Made by a program: the position numbers and the translations under genes. This document shows, piece after piece, positions 15,451 through 25,359 of a stretch of DNA of 64,000 bases. Position 1 is the stretch's first letter. Each line of letters starts with the position of its first letter. The notes beneath the pieces are model-generated. The model was not told the DNA's origin. It did no database searches and was given only the letters and a program-made list of their open reading frames with translations. Origin of the DNA: Hymenobacter sp. UV11 (GTDB lineage: Bacteria > Bacteroidota > Bacteroidia > Cytophagales > Hymenobacteraceae); assembly GCF_004684095.1 (NCBI RefSeq), contig NZ_SRII01000002.1, positions 248,692-312,691 on the forward strand. The letters run 5' to 3'.

Positions 15451-17487
15451 ATGATTCGAGTACTTTTCCTGTGTTTGTTGGCATTTTCGGCCGCCGCCCA
15501 AACGGCCATCGTGCCCGATAACCGCGCGCTCTACGGCATTATCAACCGGGCCAGCGGGCGCAGCCTCGACGTGGCCAAGGCCGCCATCACCAGCGGCGCG
15601 CCCGCCGTGCAGTGGGAGTTTACCCACGCGCCCAGCCAGCAGTGGCACCTGGTCACCATCCGGGAAGGCGGCGAATATTATCGCCTGGAGGCCAAGCACA
15701 GCGGCCTGTGCCTGACCCTGGAAGTGACTGCGGGCGCCGAGCCCAGGGCCACCACGCCGCTGGTGCAGCGCCCCTTCACGGGCGGGCTGGGGCAGCAGTG
15801 GCGGCTGGTGCCCACCGGCCCGCCCGGCACCTTCCAGCTCCAGAACCGACTCGACGACCGGGTGGCAACGCTCGAAACCAACAACAAATTCAACAACACC
15901 GCCATCGTGGCGGCGCGGGGGGTAGGGCGCTCCAGCCAGCTCTGGCGCCTGTTTCAGTTGCAGCTGAAGCTGGCCACCGGCCCGCCCTACTTTGCCGCGC
16001 CCGAGGCCCTGCCCACGCTCGGCGCGGGCGGCAGCAGCGAGCTGCAACCCGTACCCACGCCCGACGGCAAAGGCCTGTATTTCAACCGCACGCGCTTTGC
16101 GGGCAATACCGAAGGCCTGGCCGAAAGCGGTGATATCTGGCTGAGCCAGAGCACCGATGGCGGCCGCACCTGGGCCGCGCCCACCCGTCCCGACCGCCCG
16201 CCCGGCCTCAACACCGCCCAGAACAACGCCGTGCAGGCCGTGGTGGGCCCGGCCGGCAGCCCCCCGTCGCTGCTGCTGCTGGGTACCTACGACGCCAGCC
16301 CCCTGCGCGACCAGGGCGCGGCCCGCGTGGCGGTGGGCGGCAACGGCGGCCCTACCCCCCTGCGCATCAGCAACTTCAGCAGCCTGAGCCCCGGCACTGG
16401 CTTCTTTATGACGCCCGACGAGAAAGTGCTGCTGCTGAGCCTGGAGCGCGACGACTCGCAGGGCGGAAATGACCTCTACATAAGCCGGGCCGAGGGCGGC
16501 GGCTACTCGGCGCCCCAGAACCTGGGCATGGTCGTCAACTCGCCGGGCTACGAGTTTGCGCCCTGGCTGGCGGCCGATGGTAAAACACTGTATTTCAGCT
16601 CATACGGCCACCAGGGCTACGGCTCGGCCGATATCTTCGTGAGCCAGCGCCTCGACGATTCCTGGACCAAGTGGAGCCAGCCCGAAAACCTGGGCCCGCG
16701 CTTCAACGGACCGGGCTACGATGCGTTTTTCGCTGTCGGCCCCGATGGCACGGCCTACTACGCCAGCACCGGCGCCAAAGACACGAACCCCAAGAAGCTC
16801 TTTCGCACCGCGCCCGGGCCGCCGCCGGTGGTGGATTCAGCCGCCATCGCGGCGGCCGCGGCCGACCCCATGAGCCAGCCCCGCGCCCTCGTCACGGGCC
16901 GGGTGCTCGATGCGCGCACTGGCCAGCCCATCGCGGGCGGGGCCGAGGTGCAGGCGCTGATGATTGGCGGGCCGATTGACTTCCGCAGCACGGCGCGGGC
17001 CGACCAGGTGGGCTTTCAGATGTCGCTGGCGCCCGGCCGCTACCGCGTCGTGACCACCGCCGGCCTGCTCACCCGCGTCGATACGTTCGCGGTAAAAGCC
17101 GGCGAGTCGCGCCGCTACGAGCCGCGCCTCACGCCCGCCACCGTGGGCTCGCGCCTCGACCTGCCCGACCTACTCTTCGTGCAGGCCCAGGCCAAGCTGC
17201 TGGGCTCGTCGTTTGCTACCCTCAATAAATTGGCCGAGTCGCTGAAAGACAATTCGCAGCTCGAAATTCGCCTAGAAGGCCACACCGACAACGTGGGCAC
17301 CCCGGCCCTGAACGTGAAGCTCAGCGAGGACCGCGTGGCGGCCGTGAAGCGCTACCTGGTCGATAAAGGCGTATCTGCCAGCCGCATTACTACCGTTGGC
17401 TACGGGGGCGAGAAGCCCAAATTCAGCAACGACCGTGAGGAAACCCGCAAGCTCAATCGCCGCGTCGAGCTGGTTATTACGAAGTGA
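15451..17487 (+). CDS. RICIN-like lectin / PD40 propeller / OmpA fusion envelope protein
   Basis: From ATG 15451 the protein has 678 residues with a short signal peptide (MIRVLFLCLLAFSAAAQ). Residues about 20-170 form a RICIN-type beta-trefoil (three repeats with VQWEFTHAPSQQWHLV, LGQQWRLV, SSQLWRLF). Residues about 190-470 carry WD40-like PD40 repeats (PTPDGKGLYFNRTRF, TPDEKVLLLSLERDD, AADGKTLYFSSYGHQGYGSADIFVS). A short Ig-like segment follows, and residues 565-678 are an OmpA domain (EIRLEGHTDNVGTPALNVKLS, RVELVITK) with the Asp and Arg used to bind peptidoglycan. It should be an outer-membrane- or periplasm-anchored carbohydrate-sensing protein. CACCTTTGCGG just before the start resembles a -7 box. 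Confidence 0.85.
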   Translation: MIRVLFLCLLAFSAAAQTAIVPDNRALYGIINRASGRSLDVAKAAITSGAPAVQWEFTHAPSQQWHLVTIREGGEYYRLEAKHSGLCLTLEVTAGAEPRATTPLVQRPFTGGLGQQWRLVPTGPPGTFQLQNRLDDRVATLETNNKFNNTAIVAARGVGRSSQLWRLFQLQLKLATGPPYFAAPEALPTLGAGGSSELQPVPTPDGKGLYFNRTRFAGNTEGLAESGDIWLSQSTDGGRTWAAPTRPDRPPGLNTAQNNAVQAVVGPAGSPPSLLLLGTYDASPLRDQGAARVAVGGNGGPTPLRISNFSSLSPGTGFFMTPDEKVLLLSLERDDSQGGNDLYISRAEGGGYSAPQNLGMVVNSPGYEFAPWLAADGKTLYFSSYGHQGYGSADIFVSQRLDDSWTKWSQPENLGPRFNGPGYDAFFAVGPDGTAYYASTGAKDTNPKKLFRTAPGPPPVVDSAAIAAAAADPMSQPRALVTGRVLDARTGQPIAGGAEVQALMIGGPIDFRSTARADQVGFQMSLAPGRYRVVTTAGLLTRVDTFAVKAGESRRYEPRLTPATVGSRLDLPDLLFVQAQAKLLGSSFATLNKLAESLKDNSQLEIRLEGHTDNVGTPALNVKLSEDRVAAVKRYLVDKGVSASRITTVGYGGEKPKFSNDREETRKLNRRVELVITK

Positions 17488-17544
17488 TGTAACGCAGTTG
17501 GTGCAGCTACCAAGCAGCCAGCAGCTTTCTGAAAACCCCGAAAA

Positions 17545-17579
17545 AAAGAGGCGCGGCAACTTAGTTGCCGCGCCTCTTT
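17545..17579. terminator. Bidirectional terminator after the OmpA fusion gene
   Basis: AAAGAGGCGCGGCAAC pairs exactly with GTTGCCGCGCCTCTTT around TTA. It sits about 57 bases after the stop at 17487 and also downstream of the convergent gene at 17615. Confidence 0.85.
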
Positions 17580-17614
17580 AGGATAAAAATAGAAGGGGAA
17601 GGAGAAGTAAGTAG

Positions 17615-17977
17615 TTAGTAGATTGGTGATTCGAGGCCGAGGGCGCAGCCGTCGGCCGGGTCATAGGCGCTGTGGCTCAGGATGCGGTAGCTCAGCATGG
17701 TGGCTTGCCGGGGCAACGCGCGCATGAGAGGGGGGTAGGGCACGGCCGATGGTGGCCAGCTACCACCAGCAGGCCCGGCTAGCCGCAGAATAGCCTGCAT
17801 AACGCGGGTTATCTGCTCGCTCATGCCATTCAAAAAGCCCTCCTCGGCCCGTTGCAGGGCGTGGGCCTCCGCCTCCGCAATCTGGTATTTGGCCGCGTAG
17901 GCGGGCAGCACGGCGGCAAATCGCTTGAGCCAAACCGCAATCGATAAATCTTCGGTAGTAGGGTAGGCGGGTTGCAT
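17615..17977 (-). CDS. Hypothetical protein
   Basis: The 120-residue product starts at ATG 17977 (MQPAYPTTEDLSIAVWLKRF). The first 75 residues are predicted helical (AVLPAYAAKYQIAEAEAHALQRAEEGFLNG), and the C-terminal third is richer in proline. There is no signal peptide and no membrane segment. I do not recognise a family. Convergent with the OmpA fusion gene and sharing its terminator. Confidence 0.5.
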   Translation of the reverse strand: MQPAYPTTEDLSIAVWLKRFAAVLPAYAAKYQIAEAEAHALQRAEEGFLNGMSEQITRVMQAILRLAGPAGGSWPPSAVPYPPLMRALPRQATMLSYRILSHSAYDPADGCALGLESPIY

Positions 17978-18065
17978 ACCTAAAAATAGGAGCAAAGGCG
18001 CGTCCTCCCGTTACCTGCTTACTAAAGAACCGGCTATTGATTAGTGGGTGACACCTAATGCTTAG

Positions 18066-19133
18066 TTAACTAGTGAGTGCGGCTGACTGGCTACCGGCTT
18101 TTTCTCGCCGCCAGATAAAGCCGTCGAGCACGTAGTGCGTGCTCTGGGGCAGGGCCAGCAGCGGCACCAGCCACTTCAATAGGCCCGGCGCGGCCACGGC
18201 CGGCAGGTGCCCAAACCAGCCGAATACCGTGCCGTGCTCGCGCCACACCAGGCCATCCCATAGCCCTTCTTCCACAAAAGCAAACAGCACGATGGCCCCC
18301 AGAAAGAGGGGTAGGCCCCCGCGCCCGGCCCACCAGCCGCGCCCGGTGGCGCCGGCCGGGCGGCGGCTCCACACCAGCGCCAGGTAGGGTACGCCGTGGG
18401 CCACTACGTTGAGCAGCGTAAAGGCCAGGTCGCCGTTAAACAGCACGATGCCTGCGTACCAACTGGCGGCCGTGCCGGCCAGCAGCAGGTTGCGGGGCAG
18501 GTTGAACGTACGAAACCGGTAAAAAAGCCAGGCCTCGCGGGCCGCGTAGGCCAGCAGCAGAGCGGCATAAGCGGCAGTGGCCAGGTGCCGGCCCAGGGGC
18601 CAGTCGCGCTGCACAAAGTCGCCCTCCACAAACCAGCTGAAATTGCGCGGTGGCGATAAATGCCAGTGCAGCAGCGGGTAGAGTGTGGCCGCGTAGATGA
18701 GCGCCGCCGGCAGCCACCCGCCCGGCGCCGGGGCCTCATGCCGGGCATACAGCCGCAGAAAGCCGTACTGCTGCCGCACAAAGTGAAACACGGCGAGGTA
18801 GGCCAGTGCCCGCCAAAACACCAGCCCACCCACCGCGTGCAGCGCCACCCCGCCCGCGTAGCAAGCCAGCGGCACCAGCACCAGCAGCGTGCGCCGCTGC
18901 CGCCGCCGCGCGGGGTCAAAGTAGGTCTGAAACAGGGTGCCGTACACGTGCGCCACGTCGATGAGCAGCACCACCGCCACCCAGGCCAGCAGCGGAAACT
19001 CGGCTGAGTGCCGGTAGGTGGCCGGCAGCAGGGCCACCACCGCCAGCGCCAGAAACGGCGGGGCCAGAATCAGCCAGCCGTCGTAGCGGGGCGAGCGCAG
19101 CCAGGGCTGGGCAGCAGAGGGGGGTAGGGGCAT
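18066..19133 (-). CDS. Multi-pass integral membrane protein of unknown function
   Basis: The 355-residue product has about nine or ten membrane segments over its whole length (for example WLILAPPFLALAVVALLPA near the start and GLPLFLGAIVLFAF near 270). Conserved-looking polar motifs in membrane context are HVYGTLFQTYFDP, FHFVRQQYGFLRLYARH and STHYVLDGFIWRRE near the C terminus. A histidine-rich membrane enzyme is possible, but no known active site was matched. ATG 19133 is preferred over the one 12 bases upstream because TACTTTG, a near-consensus -7 box, overlaps the earlier codon. Confidence 0.6.
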   Translation of the reverse strand: MPLPPSAAQPWLRSPRYDGWLILAPPFLALAVVALLPATYRHSAEFPLLAWVAVVLLIDVAHVYGTLFQTYFDPARRRQRRTLLVLVPLACYAGGVALHAVGGLVFWRALAYLAVFHFVRQQYGFLRLYARHEAPAPGGWLPAALIYAATLYPLLHWHLSPPRNFSWFVEGDFVQRDWPLGRHLATAAYAALLLAYAAREAWLFYRFRTFNLPRNLLLAGTAASWYAGIVLFNGDLAFTLLNVVAHGVPYLALVWSRRPAGATGRGWWAGRGGLPLFLGAIVLFAFVEEGLWDGLVWREHGTVFGWFGHLPAVAAPGLLKWLVPLLALPQSTHYVLDGFIWRREKAGSQSAALTS

Positions 19134-19179
19134 GGCGGCCCGCAAAGTAGCACCGCCGCCACGACCCGGCGCGCCGGCT

Positions 19180-19428
19180 TTAGTGGCCGGTACCCATCGT
19201 ATTGGCCGGGGTAGTGACGGTGCGGCCGGCGGGCACGCCCATCGTGGTGGTCGTGGCGGCGGTATCGGCGGCGGCCGGGGTGCCGCCTACTTTGGTGGCG
19301 GCCGATTCGGTGCCCAGCATGCTGGTGGGCGTGCTGGTCGTGGTGCTGCTGTTGCCACCGCAGGCGCCGAGCAGCAGTCCGCCCAGTAGCAAGGCCAGGA
19401 AGCTTTGGTAAGAAAGGAGCTGTTTCAT
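19180..19428 (-). CDS. Small threonine-rich lipoprotein
   Basis: The 82-residue protein has a lipoprotein signal (FLALLLGGLLLGAC) with the lipid cysteine at residue 23. The mature part is low-complexity Ser/Thr/Ala/Gly and ends NTMGTGH. No fold is recognised. It is anchored in the cell envelope. Separated from the upstream FAD oxidase gene by an inverted repeat. Confidence 0.6.
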   Translation of the reverse strand: MKQLLSYQSFLALLLGGLLLGACGGNSSTTTSTPTSMLGTESAATKVGGTPAAADTAATTTTMGVPAGRTVTTPANTMGTGH

Positions 19429-19457
19429 GAGGGGTAGGGGGTAGGTTTAACTAGCCT

Positions 19458-19503
19458 GTTCAGGCAGTAGCACGAACTTTCCAGCTCACGCTACTGCCTG
19501 AAC
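19458..19503 (-). terminator. Hairpin at the end of the polyamine-type operon
   Basis: GTTCAGGCAGTAG (19458-19470) pairs exactly with CTACTGCCTGAAC (19491-19503). It follows the stop codon of the FAD oxidase (19545) by about 40 bases, which suggests that the operon ends here and that the lipoprotein gene is transcribed separately. Confidence 0.6.
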
Positions 19504-19544
19504 GGCTTGCTTAGCAATTTGATACGAAAATCTGCCACGACCGG

Positions 19545-21191
19545 CTAACTGGCCGGCGAGCCCAGTGCGGCCCGCGCCGCCCGCCGGCCCTGGTGAAACG
19601 CTTCCTCAAAAACCGACACACCACTGAGGTCGGTGTGGGCCACGTGCACGCGCCCGCCCAGGTGCGGCTGCCGGGCCAGCGCGCGGGCCGGTCCCCACAC
19701 GTAGCCGGGGGTAGGGGCCACCATGCCGTGGCCCCACACCCACAGCTCGGCGGCCGTTACCTGGGCGGCCAGGCCGGGGTGCATCAAGTCGAGCTCGGTG
19801 AGCACGAGGGTTAGCCACTGCTCGTAGGTGCTGGCCAGGGCGTGGCGGCGGGCAGCGATGGGGTCGGCCGGGTCGGTGGGCAGGGCCCAGTAGAAGGTGA
19901 GGCTGTAAGGGCCCTCCGTTTCGAAGCCGCGCAGGGCCTGGTGCTCGGCGTCGATGTAGCCCAGGGCGGGGCTGTCGTAGCGCACGTTATCCCAGCTCAA
20001 GGGCTGGCCTGTACCGCCGGGGTAGGCGTCCACCGTGAGGTTGGCCACCAGCCAGGGCGCGTGCAGCGGGGCCAGCGCCGGGGCCGCAGGCAGCAGGTGC
20101 CGGCTCACGTGCCAGGGCGTGGCCAGCACTACCTGCCGGGCTCGCAGGCGGGTAGTTTGCTGAGTTGCATTGTCAAACGCCAGCGCTTCCACGCGGCCAT
20201 CGGTAGTTTCCTTTAGGCTGAAAACCAACGTATTTGGTCGAATTTCGCCTGCTCCGCCCTGGTGGCGCAGCGCTTCGGCCAGAAAGTGGTTGCCCTGGGG
20301 CCAGGTGAGCACGGCATCGGGCGGGGCATTGTGGGCGCGGCCCTTGCGGGCGGCGAAGTAGTGCAGCCCGGCCCAGGCCGAAATCTGCGCGGCCGGCACC
20401 CCAAAGTCGTCGCGGTACGAATAATCCAGGTACCAGCGCAGGTACTCGGAGTGGTAGTCGTGGCGGGCCAGCCAGGCGGCCATTGTTTCGGCATCGAGCG
20501 GCCGGGTGGCTGCATCGGTCGAGGACAGGTCGAGGGGTAGGCGGAACAAGTCGCGGCCGTCGGGGCCGGTGGCGCGGCGCAGGCGCTCTATCAGGGCCAG
20601 AAAACGGGCTATTTCGGCGCGGTCGGGGGCGGGCACGCCCACCTCGGGCACCAGGCCGGCTTGCCAGTGGCCATGCAGCAGCAGGCGCTCGGCCGGGTCG
20701 TGGCAGAGCATGGTTTCGTCGTAGTGGGGCAGGCCGGTGGCGGGGTCGTAGCCCGTCAGCACGCCGGCCTGCTGCAAAAAGGCCAGCAGCTCGGCATCGC
20801 GCTCGTCGGGCAGGGGCAGGTAGTGCGCGCCCCAGGGGTAAGCGGTGCGGGCGTTATGGCCGCTCGCGGCGTTGCCGCCTACCCCCGGCTCCAGCTCCAG
20901 CAGCAGCGCTTGGCGCGCTGGGGCCAGCTCGTGCAGCGCCCGCCGCGCCGACAACCCACTGATGCCACCACCAATTATCAGCAGGTCAATTTCCTCGGTG
21001 CGCGTGGCGGCGGGCAGGCTCTTGAGGTCGCGCAGGCGGTGGCCCAGCGCGTGGCCCGCCCCGCGCAGCTGCCCGCGCACTGCCGAGCGCGCCGGCGCGC
21101 AGCCCGGCACGCTGCCCACCAGCCCCGCCAGCAGCGTGCCGGCCAGCCCGGCGCTGGCTTGGGTTAAGAATTGGCGGCGGGGTAGGGACAT
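19545..21191 (-). CDS. Tat-exported FAD-dependent amine oxidase family protein
   Basis: From ATG 21191 the protein has 548 residues. It opens with a twin-arginine signal (PRRQFLTQASAGLAGTLLAG) followed by a possible lipobox (SVPGC). Residues about 60-90 form an FAD-binding Rossmann motif (LLIIGGGISGLSARRAL), GVGGNAASG follows, and a C-terminal VHVAHTDLSGVSVFEEAFHQGRRAA closes the FAD site as in flavin amine oxidases. It folds with cofactor in the cytoplasm and then acts outside, probably membrane-tethered. It is the last gene of the operon that starts at 25143, which suggests a polyamine or related amine as substrate; that is inference. A 200-base nested repeat separates it from the upstream synthase. 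Confidence 0.82.
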   Translation of the reverse strand: MSLPRRQFLTQASAGLAGTLLAGLVGSVPGCAPARSAVRGQLRGAGHALGHRLRDLKSLPAATRTEEIDLLIIGGGISGLSARRALHELAPARQALLLELEPGVGGNAASGHNARTAYPWGAHYLPLPDERDAELLAFLQQAGVLTGYDPATGLPHYDETMLCHDPAERLLLHGHWQAGLVPEVGVPAPDRAEIARFLALIERLRRATGPDGRDLFRLPLDLSSTDAATRPLDAETMAAWLARHDYHSEYLRWYLDYSYRDDFGVPAAQISAWAGLHYFAARKGRAHNAPPDAVLTWPQGNHFLAEALRHQGGAGEIRPNTLVFSLKETTDGRVEALAFDNATQQTTRLRARQVVLATPWHVSRHLLPAAPALAPLHAPWLVANLTVDAYPGGTGQPLSWDNVRYDSPALGYIDAEHQALRGFETEGPYSLTFYWALPTDPADPIAARRHALASTYEQWLTLVLTELDLMHPGLAAQVTAAELWVWGHGMVAPTPGYVWGPARALARQPHLGGRVHVAHTDLSGVSVFEEAFHQGRRAARAALGSPAS

Positions 21192-21197
21192 GTTTTC

Positions 21198-21391
21198 AGT
21201 GAGTAGTGAGCAGTGAACAGTGAGCAAAGGAGAAAATTACTTGTCATGAAAATCATCTGTCCTTGCGAGCGCAACGAAGTGGAGCGCGGCCATCGCACCA
21301 GCACGACACCCGCACGACTCGTGCAGGTGCGATTGCTTCGCAGGCTCGCCATGACAAACGATTATTTTGCTCACTGCTCACTGCTCACTGC

Positions 21392-21397
<6 letters not shown>
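21198..21397. repeat. Nested 200-base inverted repeat inside the polyamine-type operon
   Basis: Outer arms 21198-21229 and 21366-21397 are near-perfect complements built from tandem CAGTGAGCAGTGAG units. Inside them TTGTCATG and CATGACAA pair, and within those lies GCGAGCGCAACGAAG with its degenerate partner around 21331-21350. The inner element is of the same kind as that at 61504-61594. The right arm overlaps and supplies the stop codon of the spermidine synthase gene (21392-21394). This looks like an inserted miniature repeat. Confidence 0.7.
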
Positions 21398-22967
<1,570 letters not shown>

Positions 22968-22975
<8 letters not shown>

Positions 22976-23183
22976 GAATGGCCGCGCTGATAATAAGAGC
23001 TACCGCCAGCATAAACGCCGCGCTCATAATGGCCAGGGCCGTGTTGTGCTCCTCCAGTATTTCGCGGCGCAACGTGCCCGGCGTCAGCTTATTAAATAAA
23101 TAAAAGCTGATGGCCAGGATGATGATGCCCAGCAGCGAGTACACGACGGAGGCGGCCAGCGCCTTGAGGTTGAGGTAGTCCAT
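22968..23183 (-). CDS. Short DUF350 membrane protein
   Basis: The 71-residue protein has two membrane helices (SVVYSLLGIIILAISFYLFNKL and AIMSAAFMLAVALIISAAI) separated by LTPGTLRREILEEHN, the DUF350/YjfL pattern. Classical members have about 130 residues with two such units, so this is a half-length version and may work as a dimer. Function is unknown, but DUF350 genes are often found next to polyamine genes (E. coli yjfL is near the glutathionylspermidine-synthase-like yjfC). Translationally coupled to the synthase gene by the 8-base overlap. Confidence 0.8.
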
Positions 23184-23194
23184 GGGGGTAGGGG

Positions 23195-23407
23195 CTATTT
23201 ATGGTAGAATGCGCCGTGGCCGGCGTGCCCGCCGCCGTGGGTGCCGGGGCTGTTGCGCGCGGTTTCGGTGCTCTCGTTGTCGTCGCCGAGCAGGCGGTAG
23301 CCGCGCAGCCCGGCCCCCACGAAGGCCAGCAGGCCCAGCCCGGCCAGCCCCGCATAGATGGGCCAGCGCCGGATGGCCAGCCAAAGAGAGCGTAATAGGT
23401 CAGGCAT
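23195..23407 (-). CDS. Small single-pass membrane protein of the operon
   Basis: The 70-residue protein has a cytosolic amphipathic start (MPDLLRSLWLAIRRW), one membrane helix (IYAGLAGLGLLAFVGAGL) and a polar tail rich in Gly and His (HGGGHAGHGAFYHK). No family was recognised. It lies 11 bases from DUF350 and 12 bases from DUF4178, so it belongs to the operon. The histidine tail might bind a metal; that is only a suggestion. Confidence 0.6.
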   Translation of the reverse strand: MPDLLRSLWLAIRRWPIYAGLAGLGLLAFVGAGLRGYRLLGDDNESTETARNSPGTHGGGHAGHGAFYHK

Positions 23408-23419
23408 ACGTGGTTAGTT

Positions 23420-24760
23420 TCAACTATCGTAAGGACTAAAATTGCTGCCTTCCCAGCGCTCGCGCTCGAAGTTGCGGTGGCGCCAGCCCACTACCGCGGG
23501 TACCAGCCCCAGCAGCCCCAGCACAAGCCAGAAATTGGACCAGAGTACGGTGTTTACCTCGGTGCGCCAGGTGAAGTGCGCTATTCCGGTGCCCTTATCA
23601 ACCGTAGGGTAAAAATTGAAGTGATAGCGCCCGCTGGGTACAGCGCTCAGCACGACCTCGGCTGTGCGGTCGCCTTCGCGCCAGCTTTCGCCATCCTCCA
23701 CCCCTTCGTAATATTCGAGTGAGCGCGTGAACTCGTAGCCCCGGCCGGTTTGCTCGTTCACGAGGCTGGCCGTGAGCTCCACCCAGTGGTTGGTGATGTC
23801 GGGCGCTTCGAGCGTAACAGCCAGCGCCGCCGGCCCCTGCACGTTGAACGACCTCGACACCAGCATTTGGCTGGTAGCCTCGGGGCCAGGCTCGGCAATG
23901 AGGAGGTTCTGGGACTCGTCTACTACCGGCCGCAGCAGCACCAGTAGCGTTTGCAGCAGTACCAGCGCGCTCATCACCACTATAGATAACTGGGTGATGT
24001 ATTCCCAGCCCGGCACCGGGGCGGGCTGCGCCGCCCCTACCCCCTCGCGGGCGGGCAAGTCGCTAACGTTCAAGTAGAACGCGGCGGCTACCTCGGTGGG
24101 CTCCAGGTGCTCGGCCAGGTACCAGGCGGGGCGGGTGCCGGGGCGCTGCTCGCTCACCAGCAGGTAGGGCGGCGCGGTAAACTCCTGCGTGCTCATCCTT
24201 TCGTCTTCCAGAATATTCCAGTCAAACTCGCCCAGCGCGTCGCGCACTACGGGCTGGTAGCGGTGCCAAAGCTGGTAGTTGCGGCCGGTGGTGGCATCGC
24301 GCCAGCTTTTGTTGTGGAAGGGCTTGCCGCTGCGCACGCCTGGAAAGCGCGGGGCCCGCCGTATCAGCAGCCAGTGGCCCTGGTACTCGGCCAGCTGCAG
24401 GGGCAGGTCGAAGGGCTCGGCGCCGGGCAGCGGCTCGGCGGGGCGCAGCTGGTATTCGCGCCACTCGGCCAGGCGGTCGTCTTTTTCGCCGCGCACTTGG
24501 TAGCCGGTGAGGCGGCAGCGGTAGCCGCCCAGCGTGCCCACCACGCCCAGCGGCAGGCTGGGGCCGGGCACCAGCGGCCGCTTGAAACCGTCGAGGCGCT
24601 GGCCCGGCCGGGTGGGCTGGAGCGGGTCGGCCCAGAAAAATGCGCGGCACTGGTGGCAGCCAAAATACTGGCTGCTGCCGGGGTTCTGGCTGGGTAGCCG
24701 GGTGGCGCACTGCGGGCAGGTGACCCAGGCGGCGGAAGCTGAATCGAGGGGCTCGCTCAT
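23420..24760 (-). CDS. DUF4178 protein with zinc ribbon and two membrane segments
   Basis: The 446-residue protein starts with a zinc-ribbon-like CPQC...CHQC (residues about 15-38). A DUF4178 domain at about 60-200 follows (GYRCRLTGYQVRGE, EWREYQLRPAEP, GRNYQLWHRYQPVVRDALGEFDWN). There is a membrane helix near 258-280 (LSIVVMSALVLLQTLLVLL), an extracytoplasmic beta-rich part with Ig-like features (VELTASLVNEQTGRGYEFTRSLEYYEGVEDG), and a last helix near 410-428. DUF4178 is recurrently linked to membrane spermidine synthase and DUF350. The 4-base overlap with the AdoMet decarboxylase-like gene indicates coupled translation. Biochemical role unknown; a scaffold joining cytosolic and periplasmic steps is plausible. 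Confidence 0.78.
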   Translation of the reverse strand: MSEPLDSASAAWVTCPQCATRLPSQNPGSSQYFGCHQCRAFFWADPLQPTRPGQRLDGFKRPLVPGPSLPLGVVGTLGGYRCRLTGYQVRGEKDDRLAEWREYQLRPAEPLPGAEPFDLPLQLAEYQGHWLLIRRAPRFPGVRSGKPFHNKSWRDATTGRNYQLWHRYQPVVRDALGEFDWNILEDERMSTQEFTAPPYLLVSEQRPGTRPAWYLAEHLEPTEVAAAFYLNVSDLPAREGVGAAQPAPVPGWEYITQLSIVVMSALVLLQTLLVLLRPVVDESQNLLIAEPGPEATSQMLVSRSFNVQGPAALAVTLEAPDITNHWVELTASLVNEQTGRGYEFTRSLEYYEGVEDGESWREGDRTAEVVLSAVPSGRYHFNFYPTVDKGTGIAHFTWRTEVNTVLWSNFWLVLGLLGLVPAVVGWRHRNFERERWEGSNFSPYDS

Positions 24761-25143
24761 CGCAGTACTTCGCTGTAAGCCTGTTCGCTACCCCCAAAAA
24801 AAGCCAGCGTTTCCTGGTACACGGTTCGCACGGTGGCGTGGTTGTCCTGCCGGAAATTCGACAGAAACACGTCGAACGTGGCCAGCCCGTGCTCGGGCCA
24901 GGTATGAATGCTCAGGTGCGACTCGGTGAGGGCCAGCACAGCCGTGAAGCCGCCGTTTTCGGCAAACTCGTGGTACACCTCGCCCACGCTCGTGAGGCCC
25001 AGCCGCGCCACCAGCGCCGTAAAAAACTGGCGGCTGCCCGCCGCATCGCGCAGGGCGGGGGCGGGCGCGCCAAAGGTAGCCAGCACGTGCAGGCCGGGGG
25101 CGTAGGCGGGGGGTAGGGGCGGGGGCGGCAGTGGCTGGGGCAT
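24757..25143 (-). CDS. speD: S-adenosylmethionine decarboxylase-like pyruvoyl proenzyme (SpeD family)
   Basis: From ATG 25143 the protein has 128 residues, the size of the prokaryotic class 1b enzyme. The self-processing motif is present (TESHLSIHTWPEHG): S75 would become the pyruvoyl group and H80 is kept. The third known active-site residue, Cys83 of the Thermotoga enzyme, corresponds here to S95 in FDVFLSNF. The fold and processing should therefore work, but catalysis or specificity may differ; AdoMet decarboxylase relatives that act on ornithine or arginine are known. It is the first gene of the operon and would supply the donor or diamine for the membrane synthase. Confidence 0.8.
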   Translation of the reverse strand: MPQPLPPPPLPPAYAPGLHVLATFGAPAPALRDAAGSRQFFTALVARLGLTSVGEVYHEFAENGGFTAVLALTESHLSIHTWPEHGLATFDVFLSNFRQDNHATVRTVYQETLAFFGGSEQAYSEVLR

Positions 25144-25207
25144 CGTCGTTATGGCTGCAATACTACGGCTAGGCTTGGCAAGTAGGCTATTTTTTAGCAT
25201 TGCTAAG

Positions 25208-25240
25208 CCACCGGCTTTCGGGCTGATAGCGAGCCGGTGG
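25208..25240 (-). promoter_or_regulatory. Leader hairpin upstream of the polyamine-type operon
   Basis: CCACCGGCT (25208-25216) and AGCCGGTGG (25232-25240) pair across a 15-base loop, 65 bases upstream of the first start codon. It may be a transcript-leader structure or an operator. It could also be one of the many neutral hairpins of this genome. Confidence 0.3.
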
Positions 25241-25328
25241 CGGCAAAGAATAGTGCAAAACCAGCCGGCCCCGCACACTCTCCTAATTAAAGCCGTGCCC
25301 AGGCGGGCGAATGCGTGCCCGGCCGGAG

Positions 25329-25336
25329 TAGCTTTG
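25329..25336 (+). promoter_or_regulatory. -7 promoter box TAGCTTTG
   Basis: TAGCTTTG matches TAnnTTTG exactly and lies 24 bases before ATG 25360, so the leader would be short. Confidence 0.55.
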
Positions 25337-25359
25337 TGGTTCTTACTAGATACTTATTT

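Noticed and set aside
19180..19428. Lipoprotein gene as seventh member of the polyamine-type operon
   Set aside because: A 13-base perfect hairpin and a 116-base gap separate it from the FAD oxidase gene, so co-transcription is doubtful.
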